Assembly (NCBI GenBank): GCA_009926295.1
Contig: RFPF01000024.1
Span: 1-19,541 of the forward strand
Source: Planctomycetia bacterium
GTDB taxonomy: Bacteria > Planctomycetota > Planctomycetia > Pirellulales > UBA1268
Direction of reading: 5' to 3'
DNA length: 19,541 nt
Below the pieces are notes generated by a model. That model saw only the letters and a list, made by a program, of their open reading frames with translations, had not been told where the DNA came from and searched no databases. This document shows, piece by piece, positions 7,711 through 17,276 of the stretch. Positions within the stretch are counted from its first letter, which is position 1. The number at the start of each line of letters is the position of its first letter. Both the position numbers and the translations under genes were made by a program.

Positions 7711-7760
7711 GCAGAGCCCCACCAACGCTTCGGTCGCGACGCCACGCCCCTCGCCGGCTT

Positions 7761-7790
7761 TTGCACGGATGTTCTGCCTTCCCGTATCCT
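7761..7790 (+). promoter_or_regulatory. Possible promoter for the pyruvyl transferase gene
   Basis: TTGCAC (7761-7766) and TATCCT (7785-7790) are 18 bases apart and lie about 87 bases before the ATG at 7877. Both hexamers are partial matches. It is offered as the best candidate in the divergent gap 7650-7876. Confidence 0.3.
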
Positions 7791-7823
7791 CCATTCCGTG
7801 CCCGGGTTCGTACGCTTTCAGCG

Positions 7824-7845
7824 ATGCCAGCCGATTCGCTGGCAT
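7824..7845 (+). other. Leader hairpin before the pyruvyl transferase gene
   Basis: ATGCCAGC (7824-7831) pairs perfectly with GCTGGCAT (7838-7845) around a CGATTC loop, 31 bases before the start codon. An overlapping alternative pairing (CAGCGA at 7820-7825 with TCGCTG at 7836-7841) would exclude it. The structure is clear in sequence; a regulatory role is only possible. Confidence 0.4.
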
Positions 7846-7876
7846 TGTTCTGCCGTCTCCACGGGCAACTCGCTCG

Positions 7877-9100
7877 ATGAATCGCCGCACACTTTTGGCA
7901 TCCACCGCCGCTGCCGCAGGGCTGTGGTCCACTTCCGGCCGCGGCGCCGATCGTCCGGGCAGGCACGTGCTGCTTCGCTCGTCGTGGCAAACGGAGAACA
8001 TCGGCGACATCGCGCACACGCCCGGAATGCTCGCCCTTCTGGAGGAACACCGGCCGAATGACCGTGTGACGCTCTGGCCGGGAGCCCTCTCCACCGATGT
8101 GGAGCGATTGTTGATGGCACGGTTTCCGAAGTTGGTCGTCGCGCGGACGAAGGCGGCTCAAGAGGCCGCCCTCGGAGCGTGTGACCTCTTCCTGCACGGC
8201 TCGGGACCGGGGCTGGTCGGCCACAGGGAAACAGCCCTCGCCCGGGCCGCCGGGAAGCCCTACGGGTTCGGCGGCATCACTCTTTCCGACGACGAACTGA
8301 AGAACCATCGCCACCTGCTGGCCGACGCCACGTTCGTCTTCCTGCGCGACACGGACTCGCTGGAAGCCTTGCGGCGCTCGGGCATCGAGGGGCCGAAGAC
8401 CGGGCTCGGACCGGATGCCACGTTCGCCCTCGACCTGCGCGACGAGGCGGCCGCCGACAGGCTGCTCGAGGACCTCCGCCTGGAACCGGGCGAGTTTTTG
8501 TGCGCCGTGCCCCGCCTGCGATGGACGCCGTACTGGGAGATTCGTCCCGAGAGGGTGAGGCCCGACCCCGAGCGAATCGCCGTCAATGAGGAGTTCACCG
8601 ATCGCGACCACGCCAAGATGCGCGAGGCGATCGTCGCCTGGGTGACGACGTTCAATCGCCGGGTGCTCCTCGTCCCCGAGATGACCTACCAGGTGCCCCT
8701 GCTCAAACCCCTTCTCCACGACCCTCTGCCGCCGCACATCAAACCGCACGTCGCGATCCTGGATCGGTACTGGCTCACGGCGGAGGCCGCGAGCGTGTAC
8801 GCCAAGGCTGCTGCCGTCGTCAGTTTCGAGATGCACTCGCCGATCATCGCCGTCGCCAACGGAACTCCTGCCGTCCACCTGCGACAGCCGACCGACACGC
8901 GGAAAGGGCAGATGTGGCGAGACATCGGGCTGGACCACTGGATCCTCGAGATCGACGCCGTCACCGGAGCGCAGATCGCCGACCGCCTGCTCGAGATCGG
9001 CGGCGATCTTCCGGCCGCCCGCAAAGCCGCCGCCGCGGCACGCTCGTTCGCCCGTGCGAAGATGGCGGCGATGATCACCGCAATGGCGGCGATATCGTGA
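7877..9100 (+). CDS. Exported polysaccharide pyruvyl transferase family protein
   Basis: This 407-residue product looks like a member of the polysaccharide pyruvyl transferase family (CsaB/WcaK type), which transfers pyruvate from phosphoenolpyruvate to sugar hydroxyls as ketals. The start at 7877 gives MNRRTLLASTAAAAGLWS, a twin-arginine-like export signal (RR at 3-4, then a hydrophobic stretch). Upstream in-frame codons to 7667 look non-coding. The family N-terminal motif appears as NIGDIAHTPGMLALL (residues 41-55), followed by LFLHGSGPGLVG and the first-half loop KPYGFGGITLSDDE. The second half has the characteristic SFEMHSPIIAVANGTPAVHL (near residues 317-336) with HLRQPTDTRKGQMW. An exported member is unusual, since known ones use cytosolic phosphoenolpyruvate. 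It may therefore act on another donor or substrate. It is followed by a secreted peptidase-like gene on the same strand. Family call is good; substrate is unknown. Confidence 0.8.
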   Translation: MNRRTLLASTAAAAGLWSTSGRGADRPGRHVLLRSSWQTENIGDIAHTPGMLALLEEHRPNDRVTLWPGALSTDVERLLMARFPKLVVARTKAAQEAALGACDLFLHGSGPGLVGHRETALARAAGKPYGFGGITLSDDELKNHRHLLADATFVFLRDTDSLEALRRSGIEGPKTGLGPDATFALDLRDEAAADRLLEDLRLEPGEFLCAVPRLRWTPYWEIRPERVRPDPERIAVNEEFTDRDHAKMREAIVAWVTTFNRRVLLVPEMTYQVPLLKPLLHDPLPPHIKPHVAILDRYWLTAEAASVYAKAAAVVSFEMHSPIIAVANGTPAVHLRQPTDTRKGQMWRDIGLDHWILEIDAVTGAQIADRLLEIGGDLPAARKAAAAARSFARAKMAAMITAMAAIS

Positions 9101-9129
9101 CGTCGTCACGTCGCCACCGACATATTTCA

Positions 9130-9182
9130 CGCGGCTCGTGCGCGCCCGCGGGAGCGATACTTCGCTCCCGGGACGAGCCGCG
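9130..9182. repeat. Two-tier hairpin between the pyruvyl transferase and peptidase genes
   Basis: A 10-bp outer stem (9130-9139 with 9173-9182, CGCGGCTCGT/ACGAGCCGCG) encloses a perfect 8-bp inner stem, GGGAGCGA at 9150-9157 with TCGCTCCC at 9162-9169, around a TACT loop. It begins 30 bases after the stop at 9100 and ends 24 bases before the start at 9207. No T-run follows on either strand, so it is not a standard Rho-independent terminator. It could end or process the upstream transcript, or hide the next gene's initiation region. Confidence 0.7.
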
Positions 9183-9206
9183 CGTCCGCTGGATACACTC
9201 TCTGCA

Positions 9207-10310
9207 ATGAAGCCGGCCGTCCTTGTCATTCTCGCCCTTTCCCTCGGCACCCGCTGCGTCGAGGCGGTGGAGGCGGGGTTTCCCCGCTCACTCGAAGCCT
9301 TCGCGCGGGAGTTCTCCCCGCTCGTCGCCGCCCGGCTCGACCTCTCGCCGAAGCGGTACCGGCAGATCGAGCCGTCGGTCTATCACCTCGCGCAGGCACA
9401 CGCCGAGCGGATCGACGCGCTCTCACGCGAGGCACAGACAGACGTGCTCGCCAACCTCGCTCGATTCATCGAAACGAAGCGGTCACGCACCGGAGACACG
9501 CCCGTGATCGCCCCGGGCCGACCCCTCGTCGGCCTGCTCGACCCCGACCGCGGCCTCGATCCCAGGGAGATCACGGCCCTTGCCTCGGCCTACGGCACCA
9601 CTGCGACCATCTTCAAGAAGGATCAGGCGAACGAGACGGTCCCCTCGGTCGCGGACGATTTCCTCGCTGCCGTCTCAGCCGCCGCCGCCGCGGATACGCC
9701 TGCGACGATCGTCGTCCTCGGGCACGGTCTGCCCACCCAGATCCAAAGCTATGCGATCCCCTGCGAACGGCTGGCTGAAACGCTGCTCGACGGCGCCGCC
9801 CGCCAGGCCGCCGGCGCGGCGAGCCCCGACGCCCGCCTTGACCTGAGCCACCTCGTCCTCATTTTCGACGACTGCTACAGCGCCGACTTCTCGCTCAATC
9901 TCGCCGCCGCCCTCGAACGGGGCGGCCGTGACAACGGGCTTTCGCTCGCCTCGCCCCCCGTGCTCATCGCCGGCACCAACCGCGACTGCGTGGGACACGC
10001 CGATCTCGGCGAGAAGTTCGTGCCGCACTTCTGGCGCGACGTGATCGAGCTCTTCTACATCCGCCGCCCCCGGCCCGGGCAGGTCACGCTCCGCGACTTC
10101 TTCGAGAAGGTGGACAACATGATGTACGGCTACGGCAGGGCGACGCAGGTCGATGGGCAGGGCACGGTGACCTACCGCCTCGTCGATCCCGACCTCTGCC
10201 AGGACCCGGTCGTGTTCGTGCCGCTCGACGAGGCGGACCTCGCCACGCTCCGCGACATCCTCGGCCTCCCCGCCGACGCCCCGCTGCCGCGGATCCTGGA
10301 CATCGGGTGA
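9207..10310 (+). CDS. Secreted clan CD (caspase/legumain-like) cysteine peptidase homologue
   Basis: The 367-residue product starts at 9207 (MKPAVLVILALSLGTRCVEA), a signal peptide with probable cleavage near residues 20-23. No Shine-Dalgarno is evident. The middle shows the two catalytic motifs of clan CD peptidases in the right order. A hydrophobic strand ends in a His-Gly block (TIVVLGHGLP, His173), and about 50 residues later a second strand ends in a Cys block (LVLIFDDCYSADF, Cys223). The spacing and DxCxS pattern match caspase-like and legumain-like folds. A C-terminal region with GTNRDCVGHADLGEKFVPHFW resembles the loop and helix that follow the Cys strand. Residues 24-100 are a helical prodomain-like segment. 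It could alternatively be an inactive relative or a C13 family member. The upstream partner may be co-transcribed, although a strong hairpin lies between. Its 3' end converges with the czcA-like gene across two repeats. Confidence 0.68.
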   Translation: MKPAVLVILALSLGTRCVEAVEAGFPRSLEAFAREFSPLVAARLDLSPKRYRQIEPSVYHLAQAHAERIDALSREAQTDVLANLARFIETKRSRTGDTPVIAPGRPLVGLLDPDRGLDPREITALASAYGTTATIFKKDQANETVPSVADDFLAAVSAAAAADTPATIVVLGHGLPTQIQSYAIPCERLAETLLDGAARQAAGAASPDARLDLSHLVLIFDDCYSADFSLNLAAALERGGRDNGLSLASPPVLIAGTNRDCVGHADLGEKFVPHFWRDVIELFYIRRPRPGQVTLRDFFEKVDNMMYGYGRATQVDGQGTVTYRLVDPDLCQDPVVFVPLDEADLATLRDILGLPADAPLPRILDIG

Positions 10311-10334
10311 CCCGACGCGCCGACTCGCCAAGCC

Positions 10335-10475
10335 GGCTCGGGGCTGCCCAGCCCCCTCACCGGACGTTCGCCTCGGCCCTCCCGACCTCGGCTCTCTGCA
10401 TGTCCGCTTCGCTTTCGCCATCCTGGCTGCGCTCGCTCCCATAGCCCGGCTCGAGGGCATGGGCAGCCCCGAGCC
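10335..10475 (-). repeat. Palindromic intergenic repeat, copy 2a
   Basis: A 141-bp element with a perfect 16-bp terminal inverted repeat (GGCTCGGGGCTGCCCA at 10335-10350, reverse complement at 10460-10475). It is oriented like copy 1a and shares a 91-base identical block with copy 1b. It starts 24 bp after the stop of the peptidase gene. With copy 2b it fills the gene-free stretch 10311-10677 between convergent genes. Confidence 0.87.
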
Positions 10476-10503
10476 TCCTCAACTGGTTCAACTGGCAAGG
10501 GGA

Positions 10504-10649
10504 GGCGAGGGGGGGTTGCCCCTACCATTGAGCCGGCGTATGCAGGCAAGCGCAGCCATGGATGGCGCAGCGCAGCCGGAGTCGAGCGAACGGAGGCCTG
10601 GAGGGCCGCAGTGAGCGTCCGGCGAGATGGTACGGGGCAACCCCGAGCC
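10504..10649 (+). repeat. Palindromic intergenic repeat, copy 2b
   Basis: Opposite orientation to copy 2a, 28 bp away. The arms GGGGTTGCCCC and TACCAT (10512-10528) pair with ATGGTA and GGGGCAACCCC (10627-10644), with one bulged C at 10633. Inside are GCCATGGATGGC (small hairpin) and the GAGGCCTGGAGGGCCGCAG segment. The interior resembles copy 3 more than copies 1b or 2a. It ends 28 bp from the czcA-like stop at 10678. Confidence 0.85.
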
Positions 10650-10677
10650 GGATTGGGCAAGCCGATCGCGAGCAGCG

Positions 10678-13773
<3,096 letters not shown>

Positions 13774-13800
13774 GAATGAAGGCCCGATTTACGTAAGGGA

Positions 13801-13941
13801 GGCTCGGGGCTGCCTCTACCATTGAGCCGGCGTATCTGACCAGCGGAGCCATGGATGGCGGAGCGCAGGCAGATCCGAGCGAGCGAAGGCCAGGATGGCC
13901 GCAGTGAGCGTCCGGTGAGATGGTAGAGGCAGCCCCGAGCC
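13801..13941 (+). repeat. Palindromic intergenic repeat, copy 3 (best preserved)
   Basis: A 141-bp element with a perfect 22-bp terminal inverted repeat (13801-13822 with 13920-13941, beginning GGCTCGGGGCTGCCTCTACC). Inside are smaller hairpins: GCCATGGATGGC (stem GCCAT/ATGGC) and GGCCAGGATGGCC (stem GGCCA/TGGCC). It sits alone between the membrane-fusion-protein and czcA-like genes, which are both on the minus strand. Homology to copies 2a and 2b continues about 15 bp past the right end (CCGG, then TTGGGCGAGTCG-like), so the true element may be slightly longer. Confidence 0.88.
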
Positions 13942-13967
13942 GGTTTGGGCGAGTCGGGGGCGGGCAT

Positions 13968-13985
13968 GACAGGCTGAAGCCTGTC
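13968..13985. other. Short perfect hairpin after the fusion-protein gene
   Basis: GACAGGC TGAA GCCTGTC is a 7-bp perfect stem with a four-base loop, 13 bases beyond the stop of the minus-strand gene ending at 13999. No T-run follows. It could protect or terminate the upstream message. It is not related in sequence to the 141-bp repeat family. Confidence 0.5.
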
Positions 13986-13998
13986 CTACGGGACGCGT

Positions 13999-15384
13999 TC
14001 ACAGCTCCCCGCGCTCCATGCGCTCGAGCAGCACCTGGCTCTTGAGCACGTGGCTGCCTGCGGCGACGACCCGCGTCAGCGGTGTCCCGTCGGCGACGAC
14101 GTCGACGATCTCCACGAGCGGGCCGTCTCGCACGCCGGGCTCGACGGCCCGAGCCGCGAAGGCCATGTCACCCGCCGGCACGAACACCACCCACCGGCTG
14201 CCGTCCCACTGCACGCTCTCCAGCGGCACGACGACCGCCGTGCCGCGGCGCTCGATTTCGATCCGGCCGCTGCCGTAGGTGTTGGCCCGCAGTCCCGCGG
14301 ACGCCGAGGCGAGCCGCCTCACGTCATTCGCCACTTCCGCCCGCACCTGAAGCGTGCGTGTCTCCTCGTTCACCTCGGTGCTGATCCAGGTGATGCGGCT
14401 CTCGTACTCCTCGTCCGAGCCGTCGGGGCGGAATCGCACCGGCTGACCGATCGCCACCTTGCCGGCGTCCTCCTTGCTCACGTTGAGCACGAGGAGCATC
14501 GTCGACACGTCGGCCACCTCGAAGATGGGCTTGGCGGCCTCGATCACCTCGCCGACGACCGCCTCGCGGCCCACGACCACGCCGTCGAACGGCGCGTACA
14601 GAGGGAGCAGGTTCGACGTGATCCGCGTCGGGTCGAGGCCGGCCACGAGCGGCGGGGGGAGCCCCACGGTGCGCAGGCGGGCGGCGCGGGCGTCGTCGTC
14701 GAGCGGCTCGTAGTCGGTCACCGACACGTCGAAGCCGAGGTTCACGAGCGACTGCTCGGCGTTCACGAGATGGTTGCGGGCCTCGCGCACGGCCGCCCTG
14801 GCCTCGCGCAGCTGCCGCCCCATGACGGCGCCCTTCACCTCCTCCAGGATCGCGAGCTGCTCGCGCCGCGACTCGAACACGACGAGGGCGTTGAGGAAAT
14901 CGGCCTTGAGTTGCCCTACGTCCTGGCTGTCGATGACGAGGAGCACGTCGCCCTTCCGCACGTGATCGCCGAGATGCTTCTCCACGCGCCAGATGCTGCC
15001 CGGCACGCGGGTCGACAGCTGGGCGATCCGGCGCTCGTCGTAGGCCACCACGCCGTTGACCACGAGCTCGCTCACCATCGGCCGCTTCTCGACGGGCACG
15101 ATCTCGATGCCGGTGCGCTCGACCGCCTCCTGCGAACGAAACCGGACCTCGCCGGGGGCTGCGGCCGACGCATCGGCCGCGGGCGCGGCATGAACGGGAG
15201 ACGAGGCATGGCCCTCGTAACCGGCGTGGCCGCCGATCCCGAACGTCCAATGGGTGGAGTGGCCGAACCAGCCGACGGCCGCGAGGGCTGAGGCCGTCGC
15301 CAGCGAGAGTCCCCAGCTCCCCGCGGCGGCGAGCAAGGCGGGCCATGACACGGGGGATCGCGACGAAGTCGAGCGTCGTTGCAT
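13999..15384 (-). CDS. czcB: Periplasmic adaptor (membrane fusion protein) of metal efflux
   Basis: This is the CzcB/CusB-like adaptor that joins the RND pump to an outer-membrane channel. The start at 15384 is well supported by GGAGGAG six bases upstream. The open frame runs much further upstream to 16905, but only as an antisense reading of the neighbouring gene. The 461-residue product has an N-terminal membrane anchor or signal (ALLAAAGSWGLSLATASALAAVGWF, roughly 17-40). A His-rich stretch follows (H42, H45, H53, H59, H65) that may bind metal. The biotinyl-lipoyl half-motif is GSIWRVEKHLGDHVRKGDVL, then a helical hairpin region around residues 160-220. The second half-motif is LYAPFDGVVVGREAVVGEVI, and beta-barrel segments such as GQPVRFRPDG and TRTLQVRAEV follow. 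It lies directly upstream of the pump. The outer-membrane partner is missing from the window. The symbol is a family-level label. Confidence 0.88.
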   Translation of the reverse strand: MQRRSTSSRSPVSWPALLAAAGSWGLSLATASALAAVGWFGHSTHWTFGIGGHAGYEGHASSPVHAAPAADASAAAPGEVRFRSQEAVERTGIEIVPVEKRPMVSELVVNGVVAYDERRIAQLSTRVPGSIWRVEKHLGDHVRKGDVLLVIDSQDVGQLKADFLNALVVFESRREQLAILEEVKGAVMGRQLREARAAVREARNHLVNAEQSLVNLGFDVSVTDYEPLDDDARAARLRTVGLPPPLVAGLDPTRITSNLLPLYAPFDGVVVGREAVVGEVIEAAKPIFEVADVSTMLLVLNVSKEDAGKVAIGQPVRFRPDGSDEEYESRITWISTEVNEETRTLQVRAEVANDVRRLASASAGLRANTYGSGRIEIERRGTAVVVPLESVQWDGSRWVVFVPAGDMAFAARAVEPGVRDGPLVEIVDVVADGTPLTRVVAAGSHVLKSQVLLERMERGEL

Positions 15385-15496
15385 CGGGAACTCCTCCGCA
15401 GGCCAGCCGCCGCCAGACGGCAGGCCCGCTTGAAGTTGTCGCCGACGGCCAGAAACGCCGGCAGGTGGGGTGGAGAGCCTCGCGACTCCCGCGGAA

Positions 15497-15524
15497 AGTA
15501 TGCGCAGCCGAGGAAAACTGTCCA
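15497..15524 (-). promoter_or_regulatory. Possible promoter for the metal efflux genes
   Basis: Minus-strand TGGACA (15524-15519) and CATACT (15502-15497) are 16 bases apart and lie about 113 bases before the fusion-protein start. Match quality is moderate. It sits just beyond the candidate terminator of the oxidoreductase, which suggests the efflux genes form a separate transcription unit. Confidence 0.35.
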
Positions 15525-15538
15525 GTCCGCAAGGTGCC

Positions 15539-15569
15539 AAAAACCGGCGCCGCGGCGGCTCGGCCGCGG
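15539..15569 (-). terminator. Candidate Rho-independent terminator of the oxidoreductase gene
   Basis: Just after the stop at 15573, the minus strand reads CCGCGGC (15569-15563), a six-base loop and GCCGCGG (15556-15550), then six bases and TTTTT (15543-15539). The stem is strong, but the T-run is short and a little distant, so the call is moderate. Confidence 0.45.
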
Positions 15570-15572
15570 TCG

Positions 15573-17255
15573 TCAGGCCTTGTAGCGGTCTCGCGACACG
15601 TCGGGCTTCACGCCCTCGGGCGTCTCGTCGCTGGCGATGTCGAACCACTCGGGTTTGAACGCGATCCGGGCCTGCGTCTCGGGATTCCCGAGAGCGATGT
15701 TGCTCACCAGCGCGATCACGGCGTCGGCGATCGCCACCTCGGGCTTGCAGCGGGGCTGGTTCTCCGGAGACGGATTCCGGATGCACCACGCCCAGTGCTC
15801 CATCTCCTCCGTGTAGCCGCGGGATGGCGGGGCGCCCTCGCTGCCGGCTTTCCCGGCGACGGCTCCGCCCCCACCACCGCTCTCGGTGGTGTCGAGCGTG
15901 GGCGTGCCGTCCTTCGCCTTGGCCACGGTCACCCGGGTGTCCTTCGCGGCCCCCTTGTAGAGCATCACCTCCTGCTCGCGCTCGAGCACGAGCGTGCCCT
16001 TCGTCCCGAGCACCACCTCGCCGTAGTCGCCGAAGCCGTTGCCGTTGATCGACGAATAGGTGACGACGATCTTCTTGTTTCTGTCGTCCTCGTAGCCCGG
16101 GGCCGGGTACTCGTACATGCAGTAGACGTGGTCGTCGATCTCGCGGTCGGCCGGGAAGATGCTGCGGTTGCCCACGGCCGTGACCGTGAGCGGCTTGACC
16201 TTCTTGCCCGGCCCGTGCATCGCCGACACGAAGATGCCGGCCGCGTCGAGCTGATGGCTGCCGAGCTCCGCCATCAGGCCGCCGCCCGTGCGGTTCCAGA
16301 GCCGCCAGCGGATCAGCTCCTGCAGCGGCGTGCGAGGCGAGCCGTCGGCGAGTGTCATCGGCGTATAGCCGTACTTCGCGGCGTCGACGACCGTGTCGGC
16401 GATCTGCGCCTCGAGCTGCGCGATCCGCTTCGTGAGGGAGTCGATGTCGGAGGGCCTGGCGGTCGCGAGATCCTTCTTCCAGCCGGCGAGCTTCTTGGCG
16501 AGCGACTCGTCGTCGGGCATCGGCGGCTTCCATGAGTCGTTGCCGGGGAGGTTGCCACGATGCCACTGGGCCCGGATCGAATGGAGGTCGCCGATCAGCT
16601 TCGCCGTGCCGATCGTGTGCACGGCATTGTCGTACAGGATGCTGTAGTGCCGCTGGTGGCCCGTGGCGAGGATCTTGCCCGTCTCCCGGGCGACCCGGCC
16701 CATCTCCTTGCACTCGTGGATGCTGTGGCCCATCAGCTTCTCGGTGAGCACGTGCTTGCCCGCCCGCATGGCCTTGATGGCGGCTTCGGCGTGCAGGTGC
16801 AGCGGCAGGGCGATGACCACCGCCTCGACGTCCTTGTCGGCGAGCAGCTCCTCGTAGGCGGCGTAGACCTTCACCTTTTTGCGGGCTTCGTCCTCCGTCT
16901 TCCACTTGTATTTCGCCATCAGGCCCGGGCGGGCCGCGTTGGCCGTTGCGCTCGACACGTCGCCGTGGAACGCACGAAACACGTTGTAGGGACGGACGTC
17001 GGCGATCGCGACCACGTTGAGGTAGTCGGGGTTGTGCGCCCCCAGGAGCACGCTCCCCTCGTCTCCGGTGCCCACCACACCGATCCGGAGCGGACTGCCC
17101 ACGCTCCGGCCGTAGCCGAAGTAGATCGAGCCGAGCCCGGCACCGGTGGCGATGCCGGCGGCGACCGCGCCGGTGAGGAAGTCACGGCGCGTGACGCTCA
17201 CGGCGTCGTTGAAATTCTCCTTGCCCACCCACTTCTGCGCTTCGCTCAGGTTCAT
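15573..17255 (-). CDS. Twin-arginine Gfo/Idh/MocA family oxidoreductase
   Basis: This is an NAD(P)-dependent sugar or sugar-alcohol oxidoreductase-like protein, probably exported folded. The start at 17255 has GGAG seven bases upstream. The 560-residue product has a twin-arginine signal in VTRRDFLTGAVAAG (RR at 23-24), then a Rossmann fold with IGVVGTGDEG (residues 58-67). Further family landmarks are VVIALPLHLHAEAAIKAM and the EK pair in HVLTEKLMGHS (EK at 172-173). The C-terminal half contains GGGLMAELGSHQLDAAG, a typical substrate-domain block with its His. It is longer than the usual ~350-450 residues because of inserts near residues 245-290 (charged helix) and a glycine-rich loop (SGGGGGAVAG). 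It lies 21 bases after the DoxX gene on the same strand, indicating an operon. Many planctomycete genomes carry many such exported members, with mostly unknown substrates. Confidence 0.9.
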   Translation of the reverse strand: MNLSEAQKWVGKENFNDAVSVTRRDFLTGAVAAGIATGAGLGSIYFGYGRSVGSPLRIGVVGTGDEGSVLLGAHNPDYLNVVAIADVRPYNVFRAFHGDVSSATANAARPGLMAKYKWKTEDEARKKVKVYAAYEELLADKDVEAVVIALPLHLHAEAAIKAMRAGKHVLTEKLMGHSIHECKEMGRVARETGKILATGHQRHYSILYDNAVHTIGTAKLIGDLHSIRAQWHRGNLPGNDSWKPPMPDDESLAKKLAGWKKDLATARPSDIDSLTKRIAQLEAQIADTVVDAAKYGYTPMTLADGSPRTPLQELIRWRLWNRTGGGLMAELGSHQLDAAGIFVSAMHGPGKKVKPLTVTAVGNRSIFPADREIDDHVYCMYEYPAPGYEDDRNKKIVVTYSSINGNGFGDYGEVVLGTKGTLVLEREQEVMLYKGAAKDTRVTVAKAKDGTPTLDTTESGGGGGAVAGKAGSEGAPPSRGYTEEMEHWAWCIRNPSPENQPRCKPEVAIADAVIALVSNIALGNPETQARIAFKPEWFDIASDETPEGVKPDVSRDRYKA

Positions 17256-17276
17256 CGCTCGACTCCGTGCGTTTCG

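Noticed and set aside
15385..16905. N-terminal extension of the membrane fusion protein to 968 residues
   Set aside because: The first 507 codons are an out-of-frame reading of the oxidoreductase. A GGAGGAG ribosome-binding site marks the start at 15384.
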